In this document: in pieces, positions 25,117-33,107 of the stretch
How the letters are laid out: every line of letters begins with the position of its first letter
Numbering within the stretch: the stretch's first letter is position 1
Origin: Methanomicrobiales archaeon
GTDB taxonomy: Archaea > Halobacteriota > Methanomicrobia > Methanomicrobiales > Methanospirillaceae
DNA length: 47,951 bases
Direction: 5' to 3'
Assembly (NCBI GenBank): GCA_013415565.1
Contig: JAAEET010000017.1
Span: forward strand, 1 to 47,951
Position numbers and translations under genes: made by a program
Notes under the pieces: model-generated
Databases searched by the model: none
Told to the model about the DNA's origin: nothing
The model's input: only the letters and a program-made list of their open reading frames with translations

Positions 25117-26382
25117 ATGCGCATCTCAATTTTTGGTACAGGATATGTTGGCGCTGTAACCGGAATCTGCTTTGCGGATTTGGGTTATCATATTATATTT
25201 ACGGATGTTGATGAAAGTAAATTAAAAATAATCAATCAGGGCAAGAGTCCTGTATACGAGTCGGGACTTCAAACATTGCTAGAAAAAAACAGACAAAAAA
25301 TATCAACTACTCAATATGCTCTTGAGGCAGTTCTTCAATCGGATATGTCATTTATTTGCGTAGGCACTCCTTCAAATGAGGATGGTTCCATCGATTTACA
25401 ATTTATAAAAGAAGTTAGCAGAACGTTGGGTGCGGCAATAGCGAAAAAAAATTCTCCTCATATTGTCGTTGTGAAGAGCACCGTAATTCCTGGAACAATA
25501 GAAGATGTCGTCCAGCCTTTAATAAAAATGGAGTCACAAAAAAAGGCAAACATTGATTTCTTTATTGTGTCAAATCCTGAATTCCTTCGGGAAGGAAAAG
25601 CTGTATATGATTTTTTCAACCCTGATCGTATTATCATAGGTACAGATGACTCTATTTCAGCATCCATTATCGCACAATTGTATTCATCCCTTAATTGCCC
25701 GAAAATGTTCACTTCAATTAGAACAGCAGAAATGATAAAATATGTAAATAATGCATTTTTAGCAACAAAAATCAGTTTTGCGAATGAAATTGGTAATGTC
25801 TGTAAAAAGGCGGGTATTGATAGTTATGAAATCTTCAAGGGAATTGGATTGGATTCGAGAATAAATCCCCAGTTCTTCCGTTCAGGAATTGGTTTCGGGG
25901 GATCCTGTTTTCCCAAAGATATTCGTGCATTAATTGCATATTCTAAAGAAAAAGGTATCAGACCGCGTATTCTGGAAGCAGTACTCGAAACAAATCAGGA
26001 TCAACCGGAAAAACTCATTTTCCTTCTTAAAAGACACATCGCTATAAAAGAAAAGAAAATTGGTATTCTGGGTCTAGCATTCAAACCAGAAACCGATGAT
26101 ATCAGGGAAAGTAGGGCAATTACTGTAATACATCATCTGTTAGCAGAAGGTGCAAGGATTGTTGCATTTGATCCTATTGCTATGGACAATTTCAGGAAGA
26201 TCTTTCCAAATATCGAATATGCAGACATTCCCGATGTGGTTCTACAATCTGATGCGATTCTAATAATCACTGAATGGCCAGAGTTTGAAAATCTTGATTA
26301 TGATGGTAAAATTGTGATAGACGGGAGAAACATTAAAAATGCCCAAAAAAATGCCAAAATATACGAGGGGGTTTGCTGGTGA
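25117..26382 (+). CDS. ugd: UDP-glucose 6-dehydrogenase
   Basis: Oxidises UDP-glucose to UDP-glucuronate with two NAD+. The 421-residue protein has the Rossmann motif IFGTGYVGAVTG, the substrate region NPEFLREG, the catalytic cysteine C264 in GFGGSCFPKD, and the C-terminal GLAFKPETDDIRES. A GDP-mannose dehydrogenase or UDP-ManNAc dehydrogenase is less likely given galU and the decarboxylase-like gene next door. The promoter has an AATATAAAAT box near 25065-25075. The stop overlaps the galU GTG start. Confidence 0.9.
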   Translation: MRISIFGTGYVGAVTGICFADLGYHIIFTDVDESKLKIINQGKSPVYESGLQTLLEKNRQKISTTQYALEAVLQSDMSFICVGTPSNEDGSIDLQFIKEVSRTLGAAIAKKNSPHIVVVKSTVIPGTIEDVVQPLIKMESQKKANIDFFIVSNPEFLREGKAVYDFFNPDRIIIGTDDSISASIIAQLYSSLNCPKMFTSIRTAEMIKYVNNAFLATKISFANEIGNVCKKAGIDSYEIFKGIGLDSRINPQFFRSGIGFGGSCFPKDIRALIAYSKEKGIRPRILEAVLETNQDQPEKLIFLLKRHIAIKEKKIGILGLAFKPETDDIRESRAITVIHHLLAEGARIVAFDPIAMDNFRKIFPNIEYADIPDVVLQSDAILIITEWPEFENLDYDGKIVIDGRNIKNAQKNAKIYEGVCW

Positions 26383-27224
26383 AGATCCTTACGAAGGCGG
26401 TGATTCCTGCTGCGGGCCTTGGAACAAGATTCCTCCCAATTACAAAATCTATGCCCAAGGAAATGATGCCTGTCGTGCATAAACCGGTAATCCATTATGT
26501 TGTAGAAGAGGCGTATCATTCGGGCATTACTGATATTCTGATAATTACTGGTAAAGAAAAAAGGGCTATTGAAGACTATTTCGACATGGAAAACGGTCTG
26601 ATTCCCAATAAATATTTATCAGAATTGGATAGTATGCTTAAAAAATTGAACATATATTATGTGAGGCAGAAAGGAATTCGGGGTCTTGGTGATGCAATTG
26701 CCCATGCAGAAGCATTTGTTGCGGATGATTCATTTGCAGTACTTTTAGGAGATACCATCACCCAACCCCCCTGTCTAAAAGAACTAATTCAGATTTATAA
26801 AAAGCTTCATTGTACAGTTATTGCTGTGGAGAAGGTTCCACCGGAAATGATTTGCAATTATGGTATCATATCTACATCAGAAGACGCAAATTGCGAAAGT
26901 TTTGTTATTGATGATCTTATAGAAAAACCAGGTGTTGACGAAGCACCCTCTGATCTTGCCATTCTGGGGTCGTATATCCTTCCACCTACTATTTTTAAGT
27001 ATCTTAAACAGACAGTGCCCGACAAAAATGGAGAAATTCAACTAACTGATGCTTTGAAATTATTAGCAAAAAATGAGCGAATTGTTGGGCATATATATTC
27101 AGGTCGGAGATACGATATAGGAAACAAGCTGGATTGGCTTAAATCGAATATTGAGCTGAGCCTGGTTGATCCGGAAATTGGGAAAGAAATAAGAGCTTTT
27201 TTAGGTGGTCATTTCGATGATTGA
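26379..27224 (+). CDS. galU: UTP-glucose-1-phosphate uridylyltransferase
   Basis: Makes UDP-glucose from glucose-1-phosphate and UTP. The 281-residue protein has the nucleotide-binding VIPAAGLGTRFLPITKSMPKE motif region, GLGDAIAHAE, LLGDTI, and the C-terminal RYDIGNKLDWLKS. GTG 26379 is preferred: it overlaps the ugd stop (GTGA) and follows a GAGGGGG ribosome site; an in-frame TTG at 26373 is less likely. The end overlaps the next gene by 8 bp. Confidence 0.92.
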   Translation: MKILTKAVIPAAGLGTRFLPITKSMPKEMMPVVHKPVIHYVVEEAYHSGITDILIITGKEKRAIEDYFDMENGLIPNKYLSELDSMLKKLNIYYVRQKGIRGLGDAIAHAEAFVADDSFAVLLGDTITQPPCLKELIQIYKKLHCTVIAVEKVPPEMICNYGIISTSEDANCESFVIDDLIEKPGVDEAPSDLAILGSYILPPTIFKYLKQTVPDKNGEIQLTDALKLLAKNERIVGHIYSGRRYDIGNKLDWLKSNIELSLVDPEIGKEIRAFLGGHFDD

Positions 27225-28224
27225 CAGCGAAATACGCGAAATATCCCGCAATCTTGGTAGTATATCATATGAGGACTCAACAATACTCATTACAGGGGGT
27301 GCTGGATTTCTCGGGTCATGGATATGTGATTCCCTTATTCAACAGAATGCACAAGTTATTTGCCTAGACAACCTCTCCTCCGGCAGACTAGAGAATATTT
27401 CGCATCTTCTGGATAACGATCATTTCCGGTTTATAGAACATGATATTAGCATTCCTGTGGATTTGGATGAAAAATTGGATTTTATATTCCACCTTGCTTC
27501 AAGGGCCTCACCGTTTGAATTTGAAAAATTCCCCCTTGACATTCTCAAATCTAATACGTATGGAACTTTAAACTCCTTAGAACTCGCAAAAAGGAGCAAC
27601 GCAATAATGCTCTTTACGTCAACAAGTGAAGTTTATGGAGACGCACATATCGTGCCTACTCCTGAATCTTACCAGGGAAATGTAAATCCTGTTGGAATTA
27701 GAGGATGTTATGATGAGGCAAAAAGAGTTGGTGAAGCATTTTGCATGGCTTATGTTCGTCAGTTCAACTGTGACGTGAGAATTGCGAGGATCTTCAATAC
27801 CTATGGTCCGAGAATGAGGAGTGACGGATATTATGGAAGAGTAATCCCGCGATTCATTCAGCAGGCGAATAATGGTGATCCTATAACAATATTCGGTGAT
27901 GGAAAACAAACAAGGAGCTTTTGTTATATTACAGATCAGGTGGAAGGACTCTTTAGGCTTGCTGGAACCGATAATCTAAAGGGAGAAATTGTAAATATCG
28001 GAAATCCGGAAGAAGTCACAATTTTACAATTGGCGCATAATATCATTGTAGAAACGAATTCGAAATCGCCAACTATATTTCAGGAATTACCTCCTGATGA
28101 TCCCAAAAGGCGGTGTCCTGTTATTGAAAAGGCCAGGGATTTATTAGAATGGCATCCGAAAATTTCCCTTAAAGATGGATTACGTCGAACAATCTATAGC
28201 TTTAACGATAAACATAAGCACTAA
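27217..28224 (+). CDS. UDP-glucuronate decarboxylase-like SDR (UDP-xylose synthase)
   Basis: A 335-residue extended short-chain dehydrogenase. The NAD site is ILITGGAGFLGSW, the active site is SEVYGD plus GCYDEAKRVGEA (Y-x3-K), and ARIFNTYGPRM with QTRSFCYITD are classic for UDP-xylose synthases. It would decarboxylate UDP-glucuronate to UDP-xylose, which fits its position behind ugd and galU. Other sugar epimerases/dehydratases share this fold, so the assignment is probable rather than certain. ATG 27217 follows an AGGTGGT ribosome site at good spacing. Confidence 0.85.
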   Translation: MIDSEIREISRNLGSISYEDSTILITGGAGFLGSWICDSLIQQNAQVICLDNLSSGRLENISHLLDNDHFRFIEHDISIPVDLDEKLDFIFHLASRASPFEFEKFPLDILKSNTYGTLNSLELAKRSNAIMLFTSTSEVYGDAHIVPTPESYQGNVNPVGIRGCYDEAKRVGEAFCMAYVRQFNCDVRIARIFNTYGPRMRSDGYYGRVIPRFIQQANNGDPITIFGDGKQTRSFCYITDQVEGLFRLAGTDNLKGEIVNIGNPEEVTILQLAHNIIVETNSKSPTIFQELPPDDPKRRCPVIEKARDLLEWHPKISLKDGLRRTIYSFNDKHKH

Positions 28225-28446
28225 ATTGCATACAGGAATAAAATTTAATATTATTTCGCAAATTTCAAAACCTTAAAAAAATACTAATTTATAGAAAAGA
28301 GACAAATGTGTGAAATAAATGATCAATCAAAAAAAATTTAAAATTTGTTACATTTTTTCCGGGTTGCGAAGATATTCATCTTACGAAACGAAAATATAAA
28401 AAAATTTTTTAATATTAATCACTATGCAACATAATTAAGTAGCCAT

Positions 28447-29085
28447 ATGAAACATTTGACATCCGAATTAACAAAATTAATGAATATTTCATCATTAAAG
28501 GGTGTAAAAACCTGCATAATTCCTGCATCAGACATCATCGTCTCCAATTGGGTCCGCTTCAAGTGCCGGTTCGGCTGCAAAGGGTATGCCAAACACTTCG
28601 GTTGTCCGCCCTATGCCCCATCGCCGGAAGAGACACGGGCGATGGTGAAAGAGTATGAAATCGGACTTCTCCTTCGTTTCGATGGTGTCCCTGGCCATCC
28701 TTCGTTCGGACCCGATGATATCCCGGAAGATTTTCACCACTTCTATCGCGACCTGATCATCTGGGTGAACAGCACGGTCCACCTGATTGAGAAGACGGCA
28801 TTCTATGACGGCTTTTACAAGGCGTTTGGATTCGGGGGATATCCCTGCATCTTCTGCGAAGAGTGCGTTGCTGAGGAGAGCGAGGGGATTGTTGATGAGA
28901 GCCTGCGGAGGAAGTGCCGGTACATGGACATGGTCAGACCGAGCATGGAGGCATCGGGGATGGACGTTTTTGCTACCGCAAAGAACGTCGGATGGGAATT
29001 GTCCACGATTCCCTGCAAGGATCTCGAATACGGCAAGGTTATCCACGGCGATATCGTTTCGATCGGGCTGGTTTTGCTGGAATGA
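28447..29085 (+). CDS. DUF2284 metal-binding protein
   Basis: This 212-residue cysteine-rich protein of methanogens and anaerobes has CRFGCKGYAKHFGCPPYAP at residues 37-55, GYPCIFCEECVAEE in the middle and KCRYMDMVRPSMEASGMDVF toward the end, typical of DUF2284. A metal or Fe-S binding role is assumed and the true function is unknown. A TTTAATATTAA box near 28410-28420 serves as promoter. The first about 90 bp are AT-rich like the sugar cassette while the rest is GC-rich, so the gene straddles a composition boundary. Confidence 0.87.
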   Translation: MKHLTSELTKLMNISSLKGVKTCIIPASDIIVSNWVRFKCRFGCKGYAKHFGCPPYAPSPEETRAMVKEYEIGLLLRFDGVPGHPSFGPDDIPEDFHHFYRDLIIWVNSTVHLIEKTAFYDGFYKAFGFGGYPCIFCEECVAEESEGIVDESLRRKCRYMDMVRPSMEASGMDVFATAKNVGWELSTIPCKDLEYGKVIHGDIVSIGLVLLE

Positions 29086-29121
29086 CCGGTAAGCGGGAGA
29101 ACGTGAGGACACCCCGTTATC

Positions 29122-29151
29122 CTCGCTGCGTGAACCGAGGTGCTCGCTGCG
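29122..29151 (+). repeat. Phased direct repeats upstream of the encapsulin operon
   Basis: CTCGCTGCG occurs at 29122-29130 and again at 29143-29151, 21 bp start to start, i.e. two helical turns. The first copy also lies in a small inverted repeat (CCTCG 29121-29125, CGAGG 29136-29140). The position is about 80-110 bp before the TATA box. It could be an activator site; the regulator is unknown. Confidence 0.4.
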
Positions 29152-29229
29152 AAGAGATCCCTGTTGTCCTCGTTTCATCGAGAAATCTGCCGGTAATCAG
29201 GTCTCTCGGTATGTCCCCGTTTCTCCCAC

Positions 29230-29242
29230 ATATATATAAATA
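29230..29242 (+). promoter_or_regulatory. Strong TATA box of the encapsulin operon
   Basis: ATATATATAAATA is the best TATA match in this part of the window. Transcription should begin near 29262, giving a leader of about 60 nt. Confidence 0.65.
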
Positions 29243-29267
29243 GAGAGAAGGGGAGAATTATCGCTGG

Positions 29268-29291
29268 AAGGGTTCTCCCGAAACAACCCTT
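29268..29291 (+). other. Hairpin in the encapsulin operon leader
   Basis: AAGGGTT (29268-29274) and AACCCTT (29285-29291) can form a 7-bp stem with a 10-nt loop. GGGAGAA (29251-29257) could instead pair with TTCTCCC (29273-29279), overlapping the first stem, though it lies at or before the predicted transcription start. It may affect translation or mark an operator. Confidence 0.4.
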
Positions 29292-29321
29292 GGATCACTA
29301 TCTGGGAGCGTGATACTGAAA

Positions 29322-29693
29322 ATGGCTGAATTTGCCCATGCATTTTATGGAAACGCCAGCCCACGCAAGCTCACCGAAAGCGAGCTCATACGGGCTATAC
29401 GGCTCATGATTACCGATGAATACGAGGCCATCTCCATCTATACCCAGCTTGCCGAGTCAACCGACAACGCGCTGGCAAAAGAGGTGCTCCTCGACATAGC
29501 CAATGAAGAGCGGGTGCATGCCGGGGAGTTCCTCCGCCTGCTGAAGGAACTGGCACCGGATGAGGAACAGTGGTACGCGGACGGAGCAGCCGAGGTGGAG
29601 GCTGAGATTGCCAAGATGGCCGGCGCCCCGGCAGCCACGGGCACTCCGACCGGGGAAGAAAAACCTGCGACTATCGGATCGCTGAAGGAGTGA
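29322..29693 (+). CDS. Encapsulated ferritin-like cargo protein with C-terminal targeting tag
   Basis: A 123-residue ferritin-like protein with two core helices. The metal ligands expected from the family are E33 (TDEYEAISIY), E63 and H66 (NEERVHAGEF), giving a di-iron ferroxidase half-site completed by dimerisation. The closest pattern recalled is the ferritin-like domain fused to the Pyrococcus encapsulin. A flexible Ala/Pro/Gly/Thr linker follows, then the tag ATIGSLKE (116-123), which resembles known encapsulin cargo-loading peptides. The shell gene is directly downstream. ATG 29322 follows a GGGAGCGTGAT ribosome site; an in-frame GTG at 29310 overlaps that site. Likely role: oxidise and store iron inside the shell. 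Confidence 0.88.
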   Translation: MAEFAHAFYGNASPRKLTESELIRAIRLMITDEYEAISIYTQLAESTDNALAKEVLLDIANEERVHAGEFLRLLKELAPDEEQWYADGAAEVEAEIAKMAGAPAATGTPTGEEKPATIGSLKE

Positions 29694-29700
29694 GGATGTG

Positions 29701-30498
29701 ATGGAGACAAAGTACCTGGGACGGGATGAAGCCCCGATAAAACCGGAAACGTGGAAACTTCTGGACTCTACCATGGTCGAGGCGGCAAAGACGGTGCTTG
29801 CCGGCCGCCGTCTGCTGAACATCGAGGGACCGTATGGTCTCGGGCTCAAGGCCGTGCCCCTCGAAGACTGTTCGGAAGCCGAATGCATGCTGGTAAGCCG
29901 GTTCATCCCGGTCCACATGATAAGCACCGGCTTTTCCCTCGGTGTACGCGACCTGCTCGCCTTCGAACAGAACGGACTCCCGTTCTCGGCTTCCGCCGTT
30001 TCAGATGCGGCAGTCAGGACGGCGCAGATGGAAGACCGTATCATCTTTGAGGGTGCACCGGACACCCCCGGTCTCCTTACCGTCGAGGGTGCGAACAGCC
30101 AGAAGCTTGCTTCGTGGAGCACCGTCGGCAAGGCAGCTGATGACGTCATCCAGGCCATGATTGCGCTTGACGAGGCTGGCTACCATGGTCCCTACGCCCT
30201 CGCCCTCGCCCCGGCCCGGTTCAACCTCCTCTATCGCCGCTACGTGCAGGGGATAGGGACCGAGCTCGAGCACCTGAAGACCATCGTGACCGACGGCATT
30301 TTCAAGGCTCCTGTACTGAAGACCGGGGGTGTCCTGATCGCAACCGGCAGACAGTATGCATCAATCGTGATCGGTCAGGACATGACCACCGGTTATGTCG
30401 GTCCCTCCGGAGATGCCCTTGAGTTCTCGATCACCGAAAGCCTCGCCCTGGTGGTGCGGGAACCGGCTTCGATCTGCGTGCTGAAAGAGAAGGCGTGA
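29701..30498 (+). CDS. Encapsulin shell protein (family 1, linocin M18-like)
   Basis: This 265-residue HK97-fold protein self-assembles into an icosahedral protein nanocompartment. Family features are the N-terminal RDEAPIKPETWKLLDSTM, the arm region NIEGPYGLGLKAV, IFEGAPDTPGLL and the C-terminal VIGQDMTTGYVGPSGDALEFSI with FSITESLALVV. The length matches family 1 encapsulins forming T=1 shells of 60 subunits, so T=1 is expected. It starts 7 bp after the cargo stop. No other phage-like genes are present, so this is not a prophage capsid. Confidence 0.95.
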   Translation: METKYLGRDEAPIKPETWKLLDSTMVEAAKTVLAGRRLLNIEGPYGLGLKAVPLEDCSEAECMLVSRFIPVHMISTGFSLGVRDLLAFEQNGLPFSASAVSDAAVRTAQMEDRIIFEGAPDTPGLLTVEGANSQKLASWSTVGKAADDVIQAMIALDEAGYHGPYALALAPARFNLLYRRYVQGIGTELEHLKTIVTDGIFKAPVLKTGGVLIATGRQYASIVIGQDMTTGYVGPSGDALEFSITESLALVVREPASICVLKEKA

Positions 30499-30821
30499 AA
30501 TTTCTGCTGAACTTTTTTTATTTTAATTTTTTAAAAAGAAGCATTTGCCTTTCCGGAATATACCGGGACGGATAAGATTTGCTCCTTGAAATGAGAAGGG
30601 AAAACACCTATCTTTTCGACGCTCTCCACGGCTCCGCCCCGCCGGCTGGCCCCCTTTTCGATATGACGGTGCAGGTACGTGCTGCACAGACCTGTCATGT
30701 TTCATTATCGTGAAGGTCTGGTGACTGGATCTTGAAAGGAGGAAAACCAGCTTCAGCGGAGGTGCCTGGTGTGTCACCCTGATTACTGCAGATAAAATCG
30801 ATCCTGAACACTCCGGTTTCG
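30499..30821. other. 323-bp intergenic region with T-rich terminator and possible structured RNA
   Basis: No gene is seen. T-rich tract 30513-30532 probably ends the encapsulin operon. Further on, ATGAC 30663-30667 / GTCAT 30694-30698 encloses GTGCAG 30669-30674 / CTGCAC 30682-30687. GGTGAC 30720-30725 / GTCACC 30773-30778 encloses ACCAG 30746-30750 / CTGGT 30766-30770. A TATA-like GAATATACC near 30557-30565 could start a rightward RNA. A non-coding RNA is possible but unproven. Confidence 0.35.
30513..30532 (+). terminator. T-rich terminator of the encapsulin operon
   Basis: Two T-runs (seven, then six Ts, with AT-rich sequence between) start 14 bp after the shell-gene stop. Confidence 0.55.
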
Positions 30822-33107
30822 TTACCTCTTTTCGATCTCTCCCGGATTCACCCCGGCTGCACGGCAGAGCGCTTCAAGGATGAGAATCGTTCCCTCCTTG
30901 TCCAGGGGCTGGTTGTCGTTCCCGCACTTGGGAGAGTAGATGCACGCCGGACAGCCCTCCTCACAGGGACATTCGCTGACCAGGGTATAGGTATGCCTGA
31001 CCAGTATCCCGAAGATATCGTAGGCTTTCTCGGCGAGCCCGATCCCGCCCTCGTATCCGTCATACACAAAGACTGCAGGACCGCCGGTTGCCGGGTGGGA
31101 CGGAACCGAGAGACCACCAAGATCCCACCGGTCGCACAGTACCTGGAACGGCATCATGGCGATCAGGGCATGTTCCGTCCCGTGCAGTCCGCCATCAGGG
31201 TCTGCACCACGATTTATCAGATCGTCACCCAGAGACTCCGGAGGAGTGAACCATACGGCCCGGGTTGAAAACTGCAACGGAGGGAGATCGAGAGGCTCGA
31301 TGCCGAGGATGGCATCGTTGCGGATGATCCGGTAGGCATAGTACTGTTCACTCACCTCCACCTCACCGAAGGAGAGCATGAAATCGCCGAACCGACGTGA
31401 GTCCCGGACGTCCCGGACGGTGATATCCACGGATTTCAGGGGCCGGGTGTAGTAGTCGACATCCGTTGGACTCACCCGGACGATCCCGTGGCCGAGATCC
31501 ATGGAATCAACGAGGTACTGATCCCCCTGGTGGAGGAGCACCGCTCCCTGGTGAGCCTCCCGGAAGGCCTGCCCCCGGTCCATCGTCTCCAGGGTCCGGC
31601 CGTTCGAGATGACCCGGAACGAATCCCGGGAGATAGCCGAAAATCCCACCAGTTCATGCGGCCGCCGGCTCCCTGCATAGACAAGACCCCGTGGGGTTTC
31701 GGCGACCAGGCGTTCCGCTTTCAGGGCATCGGCACATTCCTGGAAACGCGGCCCGAAACAGTCAGAATCAGCAGCGGTCAGCGGAAGCTCTGCAGCGGCA
31801 CAGAGGAGCTGTCCGGAAACGATGTAGGGATTTTCGAGGTCCACGATGGCACTCTCGTGCGGCGAGCCGAAGAAGAGGTCCGGATGGCGCATGAAGTACT
31901 GGTCGAGGGGGTCCGGGCTGGCAATCAGGAACGTCACCGACTCTTCCCCCCGCCTTCCCGCCCTCCCGGACTGCTGCCAGGTTGCCATCATCGTCCCCGG
32001 GTATCCGGCAAGAATCACCCCGTCGAGCGAGCCGATATCGATCCCGAGTTCAAGGGCATTCGTGGAGACCACCCCGGCAAGCGAGCCTGACTTCAGCCGG
32101 CTCTCGATCTCACGGCGCTCCTCCGGGAGGTATCCTGCCCGGTAGGCGGCAATGCCGTCCGGCGTTCCGACCCGTTCCCGAACCGCTTCCTCGCGTGCCC
32201 AGAGGGCCACCAGCTCGGTCATCTTCCGGGATCCGGTGAAGGTCAGGGTCTGGAGCCTATGACGCATGCACTCGATCAGCACCCCGGCTGCGTCCCGGTG
32301 GAACGATGCTGCGGTGATCCCGTCCCTGAACGGGTTGTAAAGGACAAACCGTCGTGTTCCCTGAGGGGCACCGTCGCCGGAAACCGTTCTGAACGGGACC
32401 CCGGCAAGTCTCCCGGCAAACTCAGCGGGGTTGGCGAGCGTGGCACTGGCCACGATGAACCGGGGTTCCGACCCGTACCGGGTGCAGAGCCGCCGGAGGC
32501 GGCGCAGGAGGTAGGCCATGTGCGACCCTGACACTCCCCGGTAGCGGTGACCTTCATCGATCACCACGCAGGAGAGGCCCGAGAGAAACCGTGACCACTG
32601 GTGGTGCCAGGGAAGAATCTGGTGGATCTCGTGGGGATTCGAGAGCACGATACGGGATTCCTGGCGGATCCGCGGTCTCCGGTCACGGGGAGTATCGCCA
32701 TCATAAACCGCAGGAGATGCAGATATGCCGGTCTCGCTGCAGAGCCGGTCAACGGTTTTGAGCTGATCATAGGTGAGCGCCTTGGTCGGGTAGAGAAAGA
32801 GTGCGGTGGCACCGGGCTCGAGATACAATCGTTCGAGAACCGGGAGGAGGAACGCGAGCGTCTTTCCCGATGCGGTCCGGGTGGTCAGGATGATGTTTTC
32901 TCCCCGCCGGAACGCCTCCAGGGTTTCGGCCTGGTGCGAGTACAGACTGATGCTGCTCCGGGCAAGGTGATCCTGCAGGGGCGGCGGGAGCGGATGGTCT
33001 GCCTGGCAGAAAACACCCTGCCGTTCCGGAAAAGAACGAACCTCGGTGAGCCGGCCGGCATGCCGGGGATGCTTCTCCATTGCGGCGATGAGTGATCCAA
33101 CGGTCAT
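30822..33107 (-). CDS. MrfA/YprA-like DEAD/DEAH helicase with C-terminal cysteine cluster
   Basis: A 761-residue superfamily 2 helicase. Domains: Q-like region, Walker A TASGKT at 78-83, DEGH box, SATLANP motif, RecA-2 with NALELGIDIGSLDGVI and QQSGRAGRRG, then a DUF1998-type C-terminal domain with C713, C715, C719, C722 and C728. This arrangement is that of Bacillus MrfA (YprA) and the Hrq1 helicases, which act on DNA crosslinks and mitomycin adducts. The upstream gene encodes a YprB-like nuclease and overlaps by ATGA, matching the bacterial mrfAB pair. Role in adduct repair is inferred. Confidence 0.9.
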   Translation of the reverse strand: MTVGSLIAAMEKHPRHAGRLTEVRSFPERQGVFCQADHPLPPPLQDHLARSSISLYSHQAETLEAFRRGENIILTTRTASGKTLAFLLPVLERLYLEPGATALFLYPTKALTYDQLKTVDRLCSETGISASPAVYDGDTPRDRRPRIRQESRIVLSNPHEIHQILPWHHQWSRFLSGLSCVVIDEGHRYRGVSGSHMAYLLRRLRRLCTRYGSEPRFIVASATLANPAEFAGRLAGVPFRTVSGDGAPQGTRRFVLYNPFRDGITAASFHRDAAGVLIECMRHRLQTLTFTGSRKMTELVALWAREEAVRERVGTPDGIAAYRAGYLPEERREIESRLKSGSLAGVVSTNALELGIDIGSLDGVILAGYPGTMMATWQQSGRAGRRGEESVTFLIASPDPLDQYFMRHPDLFFGSPHESAIVDLENPYIVSGQLLCAAAELPLTAADSDCFGPRFQECADALKAERLVAETPRGLVYAGSRRPHELVGFSAISRDSFRVISNGRTLETMDRGQAFREAHQGAVLLHQGDQYLVDSMDLGHGIVRVSPTDVDYYTRPLKSVDITVRDVRDSRRFGDFMLSFGEVEVSEQYYAYRIIRNDAILGIEPLDLPPLQFSTRAVWFTPPESLGDDLINRGADPDGGLHGTEHALIAMMPFQVLCDRWDLGGLSVPSHPATGGPAVFVYDGYEGGIGLAEKAYDIFGILVRHTYTLVSECPCEEGCPACIYSPKCGNDNQPLDKEGTILILEALCRAAGVNPGEIEKR

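Larger units (their letters stand above)
25010..28540. other. AT-rich compositional island
   Basis: From about 25,010 the base composition drops from roughly 60% G+C to about 35-40% by eye and returns abruptly near 28,540. The block contains ugd, galU, the UDP-xylose-synthase-like gene and the first about 90 bp of the DUF2284 gene. No integrase, tRNA or flanking repeat was seen. Horizontal acquisition or replacement of a surface-sugar cassette is the simplest reading (inference). Confidence 0.75.

Noticed and set aside
29701-30498. HK97-fold protein as a prophage capsid
   Set aside because: No terminase, portal, tail or integrase genes are nearby, and a tagged ferritin-like cargo gene precedes it, as in encapsulin operons.
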